From positions 78,782,160 to 78,846,159 of the forward strand of contig NC_088202.1 of the NCBI RefSeq assembly GCF_037126465.1: 64,000 bases of DNA. The letters are read 5' to 3'. Source of the DNA: Ornithodoros turicata (lineage: Eukaryota > Arthropoda > Arachnida > Ixodida > Argasidae). Shown here piece by piece: positions 10,494 to 22,230 of this stretch. Under the pieces are notes generated by a model. It made no database searches, was not told where the DNA came from, and saw only the letters and a list, made by a program, of their open reading frames with translations. The position numbers and the translations under genes are program-made. Each line of letters starts with the position of its first letter. Position 1 is the stretch's first letter.

Positions 10494-13088
10494 AGGGACT
10501 ATGAAATTTCCCGAACCCTCATACTTTTTTTCGCTGGAAACTGTTCTTCCCGACGAGAAACTAATATGCCACAAATTTTTCCGGGCGAAATCGCTCCATT
10601 GTGTGAGAAGCGCGCGCTCGAAATGTCTCTTCCGCATTCCTCCTCTCCCGCGCACATTCTCCCGTCGATGGTGTAACTGTACGGACCGCACTTCTGTGCC
10701 CCGTTAAACCGCTGGTGTTGCACAGTGGCAAGTAGTGCTGCGAGCCCGCTGTGGCTGTCGCCGTCCAGTTGCACATAGAAGGTCACAAGGTTTCTGGTCG
10801 CGTCTGAGGGTTGAAGTTGAAGCATTACGTTTTCTTGGTTGGAGGCGTTCGGATAACACGCTATAATGAACAGCTTTTTGCCTGTGAATCGTTTGCTACA
10901 GTAGAGCTGGCAAGTATGACATGTGAGCTGTACTTTTTCGTCGAATGTATTCGTCCTCTGCTCTGCGGCCGTTCACAACAAGAAACTCAAGTACCTCCGT
11001 GGCTTTGAGAGTTTTGCTGACGAGTTACGTGGGCCTCTAGCGATTCACCGCAACGTGTATTGGTTGTATCGCCGTCACCAATGGAAAGTGTCTGGTGGTT
11101 GCTGGCCGTTGCAGATATATTTACGTCAGTTGCAGTTATGTTTACGTGTTGGCAATCTGACAACAAAGGAAGTGCGACTGTGATATTTGGAAGATGCCCT
11201 CTTCGTTGGTCGATTTGTTTGCACGAATTATCCTAAAAGACTGGGACCAGGGCATCAGGCTCAAACAGCTGAAATGTCGACGTTTAGCTCAAATAGTACA
11301 ATAACTAAGACCTAACATCTACATATATACATTATATGCTATACATGCACAACTTTTATTTTTAATAGAACACAGGATATGTTCTATTTTACACTGTCAC
11401 ACAGCTCATCTAACAACTGTATTGGCACCAGTGTTACCAGCAAATAAGGGCTGAAGTAGCTGCACGGCCTTGCAGGATGCCCAGAGCAAGTTGAACTGGT
11501 TGAACACAGCAGTACACCACTGGTATGATAATGGTTGTTAGGGTTATTTTTTTGGTAATGTGAAACAAAGCGCAGAGTTGTAGCAGAAACAAAATCTCAC
11601 GAGGACATAGTGCATCAAAGGTAGGTTCCTTTAATATAGAGGTGACCTGCAGAGCACTTGCTGGAGTTGTCCTGGCATGGTACCCTGGTGAAAGACTTCA
11701 GCTGCCATACACATGGGCTGCCCTGATTTGAGAGAAGAAAATAACACAGTATACAACTCCAGTTCCGGTGAATGTAGATGATGTAATCTAACTGAGCAAT
11801 GATCATGAGATAAGAAGTGTAAGCAAGAAAATGTCCCCCTCAATATCATATTTGTGCACATGATAAAACAAACTGTAAATCAAATAACAAAAAAGGTAAA
11901 AAAAAATTGTGAACAATATACAGAGCCCGAATGGTAGGCAAGACACTGCATGAAAGAGGAATCTGAAAAGAGGGTGCACAGCATTTGTCTGCTCTGAATA
12001 GTGGGTTACAATGATCATGCTGTCTCACCTAAGGGGTTTCAGGCTCCGCTGAGGAAGTCACCTGTAAACATGAAAGCAGATGAGTGAAGAGAAAAGAACG
12101 GATACGCACGTTCAACATATTATATAAGTATTCTGTTGAAGTATGGTTTCTAAGATCATGCTAAACGAAGTGTACTTTTGTCAACAGTGCACCACCTAGT
12201 TTAGGGGCTAGACTCGGTAACTTCTATTTTTTTTTTTACTTTCTCTGTGCCGTAAGCGGCGGCAAGGTTCAGAGTCACGCAGATGAGAATTAACCCATTT
12301 ACGCAATCCTGAAATCTATGATAGCATTTGAACCACACGGACTGAGAGACCTTTGTTAGCCCCAATAACGAAAAATACTCACACCTTTGCGCCGTATAGG
12401 TGGATGTTCTTTCCCCGGTGTGGACAGGTATTGTGATGGTGCTACACCTTGATTCAGACGACACTGAGCTCGTTATCCAGTACGTTGAAGAGATTCAGCG
12501 TACCCTTCGTAAATTCGACCATGCAAATGTCCGCTACAAACACGAGCAGTGGATGGCACCACATCGTCTTTCCACTCCGGCGGTCCGATTGCTTCTTGGC
12601 ATCAAAAGCTGTCCATCTCGTCACTGGGAAGCATGAGACACTGGATACCAGGCGAATATTGACGTAAATTATGGCAACCAACTATCCAACATCGTCTCGG
12701 CATGTCGACGAAAACCACAGGATGCGACTATGCGACTGCGATAGACTGCGACCATCGCGCGGAAGCTGCCGTCATGGAGATTTCCACTCCCGATGAACGT
12801 ATAAGCAGGATCCTACGGCGCATGCTCCTGGCGGGACGCGGGATCCTTCGGCTCGGCAACACGTCACGATGACGTGTTGCCGAGCCGGCCGTGGTCCCGT
12901 CAAGTTGCTCGCTGTGTCTCCGCTCGGCAGCTCGCCACGGCGCGGCGCCAGCTGTCCTCCCTTCGCTGCTCCGTTTACATTGGCTCCCGAGAATACTCCT
13001 CGCATGATGAAGGTAAAATTTTGGTTCTATACTCGGAAAAAGGTTTTTTTTTCTGATGAAAACGACAAAAAAAAAATTCTTGGTCCCT
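10494..13088. mobile_element. Probable TTAA-site insertion (2.6 kb) in the LINE
   Basis: The insert begins AGGGACTATG and ends GGTCCCT followed by TTAA (13089-13092). The left flank is GCTA rather than TTAA. The start resembles the element at 5093 (AGGGACTATC). The inverted match is only about six to eight bases, so the call is weaker than for the other TTAA elements. I recognise no transposase. A perfect 17-bp inverted repeat lies at 12850-12886. Other short open frames have no recognisable motif, and part of this interval may be further nested sequence. Confidence 0.4.
12850..12886. repeat. Perfect 17-bp palindrome with 3-bp loop
   Basis: GGCTCGGCAACACGTCA, then CGA, then TGACGTGTTGCCGAGCC. 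It could form a hairpin or cruciform, or be a binding site. It lies inside the 2.6-kb insertion. Confidence 0.8.
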
Positions 13089-13092
13089 TTAA

Positions 13093-15190
13093 GAAATGGC
13101 TGGATTTCGTCGCCACCGAAGCTCCATGGATCCAGTTCTCGACCTAGCCTCTACAGTCCAACATGCTCGTTCCCATCGGCGGATCGTCCTATCGGTTTTC
13201 CTCGACATCAAGCGCGCATATGATACCGTCTCGCACATTTGTGTGCTGCACGCCTTGCGCTCGTTTGGGGTATCCGGTCCGCTCTTCATCTGGCTTAAAG
13301 ACTTCCTTACGGACCGAACTGTCGCTGTCCGTACGTCCCAAGGCCAAAGCCCTCAGCATCCTGTTCATCAAAGGAGTCCCCCAAGGAAGTATTCTTAGTC
13401 CGACACTCTTTAATGTGGTGATGGCCGGCCTACAATCAGTAATTCCTCGCAAAGTGTCGATTTCCGTGTATATAGATGACGTCGCCCTTTGAACAGTAGG
13501 AAAATCACGCCCAGCCACGCCACGCGCCGCCTGCAGCTCGCTTTAAATAATGTACATACGTACCTCACGCACCTTGGGATGGACCTTTCACCCGAAAAGT
13601 GCGTCGAGCTCCCTTTCACGCGCAAAGCTATGACCAATTGCCCTCTTTGGGTTGGTGCCAAGAAGCTTGAGCCGGTACGCTTCCACCGCTTCCTTGGCGT
13701 GGTAATCGACTCGGACTTGCGCTGGGCTCGCCACATTAAACACCTTGAAACTAAAGTGCAGCGATGGCTCCCCGCAATTCAACATCTTTCTGGCTCAGGA
13801 TGGGGCTGTGATCAGCGTTCCCTGCTCGCAGTGCACGCGGCGTTGGTGAGTGCGACTGTGCTTTACAGCCTTCCTATTCTGCACAGGATATCCACAATCA
13901 TTAAATACCCTTTGGTCCCTGTTTGCTCGAAGCCTTCGTCGCTGCCTCGGAGTTCTAAGAATGGCTGAAACACGGCAAATCCTGGCTGAAGGTGGTGAAC
14001 TCCCGGTTGAGGTTCTACGTGAACGTGAAACGGCTCGGCACTTCCTACGTTTGCGTGCTCACACCCCCCGTCACCCGCTCTTCAGGAAAATTCGATACCA
14101 CCCTGAAAGCGACTTCTATCGAGTAGCGCAGAGGACATGCCAGACTCTCACAGGCTTCATACCTAAGGACATTATACCGCCGGACGCCCCCTGGTCTCTG
14201 CGGGTACCGCCGACTTTCGTGAGCCTTCCGAACCTTCTGGAAAGAAGAGATCAGGTCTCGTCTCAAGCCCTCCGAGCCCATTTTCATGCTCTGGTAGACG
14301 AGAAATTTTCTACGTTTACGGCAGCATATACAGATGGCGCATCCCGAAACAACAAGTTCGCCTCAGCATTCGTCATACCATCCGAAGGCGTAGTGCAAGG
14401 ACGACGCCTTTCACATCCAACCTCCTCAACTGCTGCGGAACTCTATGCCATCCTTTTCTTTCTACAACACATCGCTGATTTTACCCCGCGGGAATGGGCA
14501 GTCTTCACAGACTCCAAATCTGCACTTCAAGCTATTGAAAATTCCGGCATACGAGGCCCATCCGCACCCCTCGTCACAGGTGTGTTAATGGATTACCACA
14601 CTGCCTACGCAGCAGGCCACAGGCTAGTTCTCCAGTGGGTTCCAGCCCATTGTGGTATCGTGGGGAATGAGCAGGCCGACAGCGCCGCAGAAGCAGCACT
14701 CTCGTATCGGAAACGGACCAGTATTGTTCTGCTGAGAGGAGAGCGCCGTTCCATTCTGCGACGCCTCGTGACACCCCTGGCTTCCCGCCAATGGAACACC
14801 GACATTCTCCCCCCATCTATGTTGAGCAGAGTTGATCCAACGCTCGCTTTCCGCATGCCACGAAACACCTCTCGTCAAGATACTGCATTAATCCACCGAA
14901 TGCGACTCGATGTGGCCTTTACAGCTCAGTGGCGTTACCGCTTGAGACAAGTTGACTCTCCCACCTGCTGCCACTGTGGTGCTCTTGAGGATCTCGAGCA
15001 CATTCTTCTTCATTGCCCCCACTACCAACCTTCCCGAACCGCACTCTCCGAGTCCCTTAGTCAGCTGGACTCTCGCCCCTTCTCCCTATCGAAATTGCTT
15101 GGTCCCTGGCCCAATCCAGTCCAGCAACGATCTGCGCTCAAAGCTCTTTCGACATTTCTGGGCACCATCGGACTTCGATCGTTATTGTGA
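13093..15190 (+). pseudogene. LINE ORF2, rest of reverse transcriptase, RNase H and C-terminal zinc finger
   Basis: The reverse transcriptase resumes at GFRRHRSSMDPVLDLAS. It holds the palm motif VFLDIKRAYDTVSH, then (after a frameshift near 13340-13370) GVPQGSILSPTLFNVVMAGL and the catalytic YIDD box near 13470. More frameshifts lie near 13490 and 13880-13920. From 13850 a long open frame holds RNase H with its acidic residues in order: YTDGASRN, TAAELYAIL, VFTDSKSALQAI, then VPAHCGIVGNEQAD. The C-terminus has a CCHC-type finger (CCHCGALEDLEHILLHC). The stop is at 15188-15190. Frame damage rules out activity. Confidence 0.88.
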
Positions 15191-15297
15191 AGGGGCTCCT
15201 TATTTTATTCCCCACATCCCCTCCAGCAATGGGGTAAAGTATCGCCTCTGGCGATGAACCTCCCCACTCTCCATCTCAAAATAAAGTTGTTGTTGTT
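15191..15297 (+). other. LINE 3' untranslated region with GTT tail
   Basis: A short region ending AATAAAGTTGTTGTTGTT. Closely related tails occur at 35380-35502 and, in inverse orientation, at 5832, 6263 and about 18247, so they mark this LINE family or a partner using the same tail. Confidence 0.75.
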
Positions 15298-15752
15298 CCT
15301 TCGTTGCTTTATCGCAAGAAACAATGCGCAGCGCGTCCTAACTTGTCCAACTCCTCTTCCGCTCCCCTCCCATTCTGCCTCCGCACCTTGGACTTTGGAG
15401 CCGTCGAGCGAGGAGAAGGGTGAGGAAGAGTGAGCGAGGTCGCCTCCAGCACCAGCAGTTGGTGAAACGCGCGTCTCCTGAAAGCAACCAACGTCGTGCC
15501 GGCCGTACGACCGACGTTTCGAGAATGTCACTCTCCAAACTGAAAAGTGAATAGACAATAGTCGTACGCATGAATGCCTCATCTTGTGTGACCTATACCA
15601 GAGTTACACAGCACTACCTTGCGTCTTGCGTTTGGGCCGCTCGATAGTAAACAGCATTCCCCTTTTCCTCGCTCTATGGGGTTCAATACCGATATCCTCA
15701 ATGAAATCGACGAAAATGGCGACAGAATATCAGTATGGTCTCGGCAAGGCTC
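15298..15752. other. No gene recognised
   Basis: Between the LINE end and a hAT-like relic. Open frames on the minus strand have no motif I recognise. Confidence 0.5.
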
Positions 15753-16772
15753 TTAGGAGATCGGATTTTGTGTCTTATGCAAGCAAAGTGTCAATTGTAA
15801 GCAGCATGGCGTTGCAGCGGTGAAAAGTCATGCGACGACTAAGCGACACATCGAATATGCCAAGCAGCACCGGGACGACTCCGGAACATTGAAAAGGCCG
15901 AAGAATGTGCAACACAGCTTGGACTTCACTTGCAGCATAGGAGCCCTATCAGCAAGTGACCGCGTTACGCAGGCAGAAACTCTCTTCGTTCTTGGAATGG
16001 CACTCAAAGGGATTCCGTCTCATAGTGGAAGAGCTGAACAGGCCATGTGTCTTTTACGCAGTTGCCGTCGACGAAACACTTGTAGTGGAGCAGCGGTGCC
16101 AAAAGCTAGATGTTGTTGCGCGGTTTTATTCTGAGGTCACGAAGGAAGTGGTTGTGGAACATTTGGAGTCGTTCCGGCTAGGCTCTGCGACGTCTGATAT
16201 AGTGTTCAACGAAATCTCGAAAGCAACACAAGTCCTTCTACAAAATAACTTAATCAGCATTTTCAGCGACGGGCCAAATGTGATGAAAAGTTCGAAACGG
16301 AAGATAAAGGAAGCACACCCAAGTATAGTAGACACAGGCGAATGTTGTCTTCATAAGGTTCATAATTCATTTTGGGCATGGCTTGAACGGCTTTGGATCA
16401 GATGTAGAAGCAGCAGTAGTGGATCTCTACTATATCCTCAAGAATTCTGCTGTGCGAAGTGCTGCAGTGAAAACACAGCAGGAAGAGCTTGGACTGCCTG
16501 AAAACGTGTTCCTCTGTCACTTGAGCTCGAAGTGGCTTACACTAGAGCCTGCAGTAAGTCGACTGATAGAGCAATTCTTAGCAGTGAAGATTCTTGTGAT
16601 GTCAGACAGCCAGTGTCGTTCAGGAGGGCAGCTGCGTGAAGGCTTGAGGAAAGCATTCGCAGACATGCGCTTCAACGCGAGATTCCCTTTTGTCAGGAAT
16701 GTCTCAAATATTTTCATAGAGTTCCCGACTTTGTTTCAACGCTCGGAACCCTTAGTACTAGTAGTACCTTAG
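15753..16772 (+). pseudogene. hAT-like transposase relic with N-terminal zinc finger
   Basis: The first part encodes a C2H2/BED-like finger: FCVLCKQS then HGVAAVKSHATTKRH, about 15760-15845. The conceptual protein continues as LSASDRVTQAETLFVLGMAL in one frame and switches near 15956-16134 to another (VAVDETLVVEQRCQKLDVVARFY), then near 16380 to a third (FLCHLSSKWLTLEPAVSRLI). The BED-type finger followed by a long helical body resembles hAT-derived proteins common in arthropods. Two frameshifts, no usable start and no intact catalytic set show it is dead. No terminal repeats were found. Family assignment is from general resemblance. Confidence 0.55.
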
Positions 16773-17500
16773 TAGTAGTAGTATGACTAGATGGTATCTC
16801 TTGTTGAGAAACTCTGTGGGCGTTTCATGAATTTATTTATTATTTCTTTATTGGTTGCCCTCCGAAATGTTGCATCAATATTGCATTTAAGGGTAGACTA
16901 CATGCTGCACCTGTTTATTACACAAAGCAAATGTTCTTGTATCCGGATATCAAGGGTAGGATAAACAGCAGGACGCTAATTTGAGACGACTGTGTAACGA
17001 GCAGTACCTTCTGATGAGACTACCCTTTGACAGTGTCGTGCTACGAAGCCTTTGCTGTCTCCACCCTTTATCTAAGGTCCCGGCAGGGGGCACCGGCTTC
17101 GGCTGTTGTTTGGTGAATGGTGACACCACGGACACCAGTCCTCAGTCGCAAGGTGTTATCCGCACCGTGCCGAGGGGATGAAAGGCGAAGGGTAGAATGT
17201 AGAAGCCTTGGACGGGGGGGGGGGGGGTGGCGGTCGGGGTATCGGTCAAGCCCCGGCCGATGGGTTTTCCTTAAAACTCCGGGACCTTCTCACGCGTTGG
17301 ATGTGGAGCGTGAGCGACTTCTTGGACCGTCCATTTCCTAAAACCGTGCATGGTTAAAAATTCTTTAAACTCTATTATTGGGAACGCGAAGCGTCTCCGG
17401 ACCGAAGTCTACAATTAAATTTCTATAAGCTTTACAGCGACAGGAAATGACAAAGAAAATGTAGTACCCTTGGGTAGGACGTCATCTTTCTTCATTGAGA
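16773..17500. other. No gene recognised
   Basis: Contains a run of 14 G (17214-17227). Nothing else recognisable. Confidence 0.5.
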
Positions 17501-17509
17501 AGGCAGTGG

Positions 17510-19683
17510 CACCAGAAGGCACCAGAAATTAAGCACATGGTGACCAGGTGATCAGGCGATTAGGTGACTTGTTGATCAAGTGCACCTCCAACACAGACTG
17601 TGACACCATCTTGAACACATACAAAACGTTGGGCAAAAGAGTAACAGCATCTTTACACAAGACTTTAAACACTAGCCCAGGTGTCATCGGTGTGTCCGTA
17701 CTCATTGACGTGCCTGTTGAGGAAATTCTTCTCAACCTGAAAGACCAGGGCGTCATAGATGCACGAAAAATAAAAATCAGAAAGAACAATGAGTGCATCA
17801 TGACCCGAGATATTATCCTCACCTTTGATCGCCCTACTCTTCCTCAAAAGTTGAAAGTTGGATATCTGTTAGCAGAAATGCGACCATACATAGAGATGAG
17901 TGCGGGTATGAAAATTCGTACCCGCACCGCACCCGCAGGGGCACAACCCGCATCCGCACCTGCATCCGCAGCACTGTCATCGGCCCAAAACGCATCCGCA
18001 CCCGCACATTCCGACGCCTATCCGCATTACCCGCCGATATACCGGCAGCCCAATGCGTACGCATGTTTCAGTTATGCCACATGATCGTGACAACACGAAA
18101 TGATTTATTGATGATGGACACTGTCCGTTAGCGAGCCACTTTTCCAACGCGTACGCTGTGGCCACTGCTGACATGGTTGCCAGCTTACTGATGCGATGTG
18201 TACCAGTCTTGGTGTCGAAAGATAGCCAAAGTTAACGCTATGTGGTAAACAACAACAACAACATTTTGAGATGATGAGTTGGATACGGAACGTCTTGGAA
18301 AGTATTTTGGGCCAAATGTTCGCCATGAATCGGGTAATACACCAAAATACGACGGGTTGGTTTTGCGCCTGCGGGTATACCAGCGTAATCCGCGGAGATA
18401 GTGCGGGTCTACCCGCACCTTACCCGCGAATCGCGATGACACCGAAATGTGTACCCGCAAAGAACAAACTTGCGCGGGTACCCGCGGATATACCCGCACC
18501 GCACTCATCTTTAACCATACATCTCAAACCCTTTGCGCTCCTTCTGTTGTAACAGGTTTGGCCATGCTGCAGACGTGTTTGGTGGCTATGCCTGTTGCGC
18601 ACGGCGTGGCAAGTCTAACCACGAGACTAAAGAGTGCAAAGGGCCAGACTGCTATCAACTGCTCTTCCGATCACCCATTTTACTCGAGATCCTGTACGAT
18701 ATGGAAATTTGAAAAAGGGGTTTGCACATCAAAGTTACACATAACATCAGTTATCCAGAAGCCAGGAAAAAAGTTGTTCCCATCTTTTTTGAGAAATCGT
18801 TCACCACAGCTGCAAAACAAAAAGTCAAACTGGTCACACAGTCCACACAGACTGAGCCATAAATAAGCACACAGAGAAATACAAGTCAAGTTCAAGGAGG
18901 TGAAGAATCACCTCCAATCCCCGAAGTTCCCGTGGCGTCACTAACACCGACGCCACTTTCGTCTACTGCAGCAGTAGCTGCAGTCTCTGAAACCTCCTTC
19001 GGTGCGCCCTCTTCAGAAACGTCACCTTCGTCATCACTACCCTTGGCGCCTAGCTCCATGGATTGTGATGACGACATGAGCTCGCAAGGCCCGTTCATGA
19101 GTGCGAGCCCCAAGCCCCAAAGAAAAACCAAAAGCATCCTTTTAGGGAGCAATCATTCACTCCCCGATATATCGCCGAAGGAATTAGCGGTTGTTCGGAG
19201 AAAAGTTCCGAAGCAGCCCAAAGAAGAAATAAGTGCTTCTTTGGGCAGCCCCAAACAAATGGGTAATGCAGTATAGTCTTCCTAGTCGGCAGAAGTTTAC
19301 TGTACAGATCTTATTTCTCCTTAGTACTGCCATAATTATGGGTGGAAAGACCTTCAGTGCGACTGCCGTCGGCCAATTTCGAATCTAGATGATGTCAACC
19401 ATCTTTTTGACAAGTACAGTGCAGCATGTTTCGGTCTTCAAGGAACTTACTTAAACATACATACACCAAATCCACTGCACAGACATAACAATTTTCGAAA
19501 ATATCGATCGGATACATCCAGATCATCTGGAGGTTTAGCTATTATAGCACGAGGTTCTCTTCAAACCAAAGAAGTTCACCTGACTACAAACTTGGAGGCT
19601 ATAGCTGTGCAGGTGTGTCTGGACAAAGTCGTTACCATCTGCTCAGTTTACCTTCAACCAGCAGTTACCCTGTATTCACACGA
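17510..19683 (+). pseudogene. Second LINE: ORF1 (gag-like) and start of endonuclease
   Basis: From about 17548 the frame reads as a LINE ORF1 RNA-binding protein: VTASLHKTLNTSPGVIGVSV and then LTFDRPTLPQKLKVGYLL. It is cut at 17891 by a hAT MITE and resumes at 18523, where the joined frame continues into damaged CCHC knuckles (NRFGHAADVF; the last Cys is lost) and a Ser/Pro-rich tail (18900-19270). After the ORF1 stop near 19274 an endonuclease starts (SSGGLAIIARGSL, VTICSVYLQPAV) and stops at 19683, the left end of a Harbinger element. The continuation is at 29347. Stops and frameshifts are present. Confidence 0.72.
17892..18514. mobile_element. hAT-type MITE with ACCCGCA-rich arms (623 bp)
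   Basis: Flanked by a perfect 8-bp target duplication, CCATACAT (17884-17891 and 18515-18522). Terminal inverted repeats are AGATGAGTGCGG and its complement CCGCACTCATCT. Both arms are dense in ACCCGC/GCGGGT motifs that can pair. Removing the element and one duplication restores the reading frame of the LINE ORF1, strong evidence that the boundaries are right. It carries an AACAACAACA stretch (about 18247) resembling an inverted LINE tail. Confidence 0.85.
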
Positions 19684-20043
19684 GTCAGTTTTCTGCCAGC
19701 TGACGCTCAGGCGGCAGGGAACGTCACCGCTCTCTGGTGCCACGTGGCCGGCGCCTTTCGCCACGTCACTACTTTTTGGTCTCCGGAGCGGCAGTCGGAG
19801 GCATCCGGATATCTTGTCCTCCCGGCACAGATTCTGACGACCGACGGCGTCTGTTGCGGGCACAGGAGAAGATGACACAGCGGGCCGCAAGCATGAAGAG
19901 CGCGTTTTTGTTCGATTTGATCGGCATAGTATAGTAACATCCGCCCCTGTGGAAGCTGAGCGACGAACAATACCGGAATGTTCCCAAAGAAACACCACAT
20001 TTGGGAAAAAATATCTGAACTTAAAAAGAAGCACGCCGACCGA

Positions 20044-20061
20044 GGGGGGGGGGGGGGGGGG
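20044..20061. repeat. Run of 18 G
   Basis: Homopolymer; its length is liable to sequencing or assembly error. Confidence 0.9.
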
Positions 20062-20248
20062 TCCACGTAACAGCAGGTGGGTGCACACAGAATGCGATAA
20101 TGTTTGCTTGTTGCGGCATCCTCATAGTTAATTTATTCCATATCAATTTCGACTTTTAAATGTGAGGCCGTTTTTAAAGTGTTCCGTGCATTTCCCTGAA
20201 CAGATATGGTGACGAATGTTTGCCTTTCTGACTGCTTGTTTCACGCAG

Positions 20249-20519
20249 GCACGGCATCGGGATGAGGAGCAGAGCATACCTCCTCAGGTTGAGGAGCAGG
20301 AAGATGCAAGTGTATTCCATTCCCTGGAGCCTCTTCGGCTTGATGAAGGACAGGGAGAAGAAACAATGAGGCAACAGGAGTCCGACAGCTCGCCAGATGA
20401 TGCAGCTATCGCGTCCCCACGGCTTCCTGCTCCTCGTCAGCACAAGAGGACAAGAAGCAAGAACAGCGATGAATGCAGTGAGAGGGCTGCGGCATTAAGC
20501 GAAATTGCAGCGGCACTGG
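20249..20519 (+). pseudogene. Possible Harbinger accessory-protein exon, interrupted by a MITE
   Basis: A good splice acceptor (GTTTCACGCAG) precedes 20249. The exon is open and encodes an acidic then basic polypeptide: EEQEDASVFHSLEPLRLDEG, later PRQHKRTRSKNSDECSERAA and ALSEIAAAL. Composition resembles the C-terminal part of the Myb/MADF-type partner encoded beside many Harbinger transposases. A MITE inserted at 20523; after it (21840 on) DECKSFGK could be a continuation, but joining needs a frame change. No domain is secure. The call rests mainly on position at the opposite end of the element from the transposase. Confidence 0.3.
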
Positions 20520-20522
20520 CCG

Positions 20523-21826
20523 TACACTCTAAATCCGACACCCGATATGTACCGCATGAAAGAGGACCCGCACATGGGCCAGGCGGTACACATGAGGTGC
20601 AGTCCTCAACCAGCAGGTACAGTCCGCGACCACTGCGAAATTCAAACGGTACAAGGGCTCCGAGACCCATCCGTACCGGCTAGGTACCTTTTAAGCGCGA
20701 TCTATAGCAGCTGTACCTCATGTGTACCGCGTGTTTCCGGCGCATGAGTACGAACGCCTTCTCACGATATCCATGCGCTGCAAAAATATTTCGTGTGATT
20801 CCGAATACCAGTCTATAAATTCCCTTATGCAGCAGTGCCGTAATGGATGAGCACTATCATTCTGTCAAAGAAGTGCAATAACTAGAACGCATGACCGTGA
20901 GGGATCGCATGTTTGGGAAGAATTCGTTTCTTGCAACCGCTGCAAATCAGTTTGTTTTGAAACGTCGGGGAGCGAGGACGAGTCTGCTCGGTCTTCGAAG
21001 AAATTCGTTCGACGCGTTCAAGATTGAAGTCATTTAAGGTGCGTATTATATCTCTGAAGTAATTATTCGTCTTCACGACGCATTTTCGTTCATCTTCGCT
21101 CTGATTCCCAGTGGTCCTGATCACCGGCAGGCTGGACACAACGACTGAGGGACGGAGACAACGAACTTTGTGCTTCATGCACGAACGTTGATGCGTGAAT
21201 TAGAGGAGCCGAGAGTGCATTTTACACCTGGATTACACAAGCAAGTAGGCATGTTTTTCAGGCAAGCTATTTCGGTTGTTGGATTTTTTTTACATTGTAT
21301 TTTCTCCTAGGTTACGTCAAGCGATGTCGTAAATGGGTGAGTCAATCGTCTACTGTGGTTGGTGTTACGTTCTGCGGAAGAAACGGAAGTTGGGGAAGAA
21401 CAGCTATCCAAAGGTGTGGAAGAGATAAAGAAGCGTGACCACAGAGCAGCTGCAGTGGTGAAGGAGAGACGCAGTGGTCATCGTTCATCCATATACGTTG
21501 TGACCCGTGTGTTCGGCGTTTGTGCATCATGACAATGCACGCACGCGATGGACAAGCATCAATCCTGAAATGGATATAATTTTCGAATAAAGGTATTTGT
21601 TTGTTATATTTATCGTGCAGCGTAGCTTCCTGGGGCTGTTAATATATCGTGGAGGAGGGGAACCACCCCGACGGGTAGGCCTAAATCGCTGCGCGCTATC
21701 CGTTACATGTACCGCATGTGAGGGCGCATGTACCTCTTAATTTTAAGAGGTACATTTTTTTAAAAATGTACCTCTTGGCCAAGCGGTACTTAACCGTTAC
21801 ATATGCGTTACCTGATTTAGAGTGTA
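20523..21826. mobile_element. Non-autonomous element with TACACTCTAAATC ends (1.3 kb)
   Basis: Inverted ends: TACACTCTAAATC at 20523 and GATTTAGAGTGTA ending at 21826. The flanking 3-bp CCG (20520-20522 and 21827-21829) could be a target duplication. The arms are rich in GTACC/GGTAC motifs, and at 21736-21775 two overlapping palindromes (GTACCTCTTAA... and AAGAGGTACATTTTT...) can fold in alternative ways. No transposase is visible. A 3-bp duplication would fit Harbinger, but TACAC ends are unusual; superfamily unresolved. Confidence 0.6.
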
Positions 21827-22199
21827 CCGTCACCACAGGTCGATGAGTGTAAGTCCTTTGGGAAAATTGAATTGTTGAATGCCGTCTACGTCAAATGCCT
21901 GTGACATTACGAAACGAAGCGGAACTAAGGATATCAGCTTTGCTAAATGAAATCGCAGGCTGATTGCGTCAAGTTAGCTATAAATCTCTGAAATTTGTGC
22001 CTTTCAGGCCTATAAACAAAACTTTTCATGCAAAAGTGTTGTATGGTGGCGCAGGGTTCCTGTTTGCACGCGCCAGCTGTTCTTCGGGTTATGAAAATAT
22101 ATTTGCGATACGGGTTTAAATAACCAACCAAAGGTACAACTAGAGTCGCAAAATATGGCAGAGTAGCGACACTGAGCCTCGCCGGCGGGCAAGTCCGCC

Positions 22200-22230
22200 A
22201 TCTTGGGTACGGGCGGCCCGTACCCAAGAT
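22200..22230. repeat. Near-perfect hairpin, 15-bp arms, 1-bp loop
   Basis: ATCTTGGGTACGGGC / G / GCCCGTACCCAAGAT; pairing extends three more bases beyond one mismatch. The rest of 21830-22627 holds nothing recognisable. Confidence 0.8.

Larger units (their letters stand above)
8580..15297 (+). mobile_element. LINE with RNase H (I-like group), degenerate and interrupted
   Basis: Apurinic-type endonuclease, reverse transcriptase and RNase H appear in order on the plus strand. The 3' end has a short untranslated region, AATAAA and a tail of GTT repeats (15286-15297). Two insertions split the reverse transcriptase: about 10184-10414 and 10494-13088. A 3'-end copy of the same family lies at about 35330-35502. 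An RNase H plus a simple-repeat tail is typical of the I group of LINEs; the exact clade is not determined. The 5' limit is uncertain. The 8366-8580 stretch before it shows nothing recognisable. Confidence 0.85.

Noticed and set aside
17214..17227. G runs here and at 20044-20061 as quadruplex-forming signals
   Set aside because: Simple homopolymers whose length is unreliable; no spaced G-tract pattern.
20216..20683. Taking the whole 155-codon plus frame as one gene
   Set aside because: Its first part precedes a splice acceptor and its last part lies inside a MITE; only 20249-20519 is plausible.
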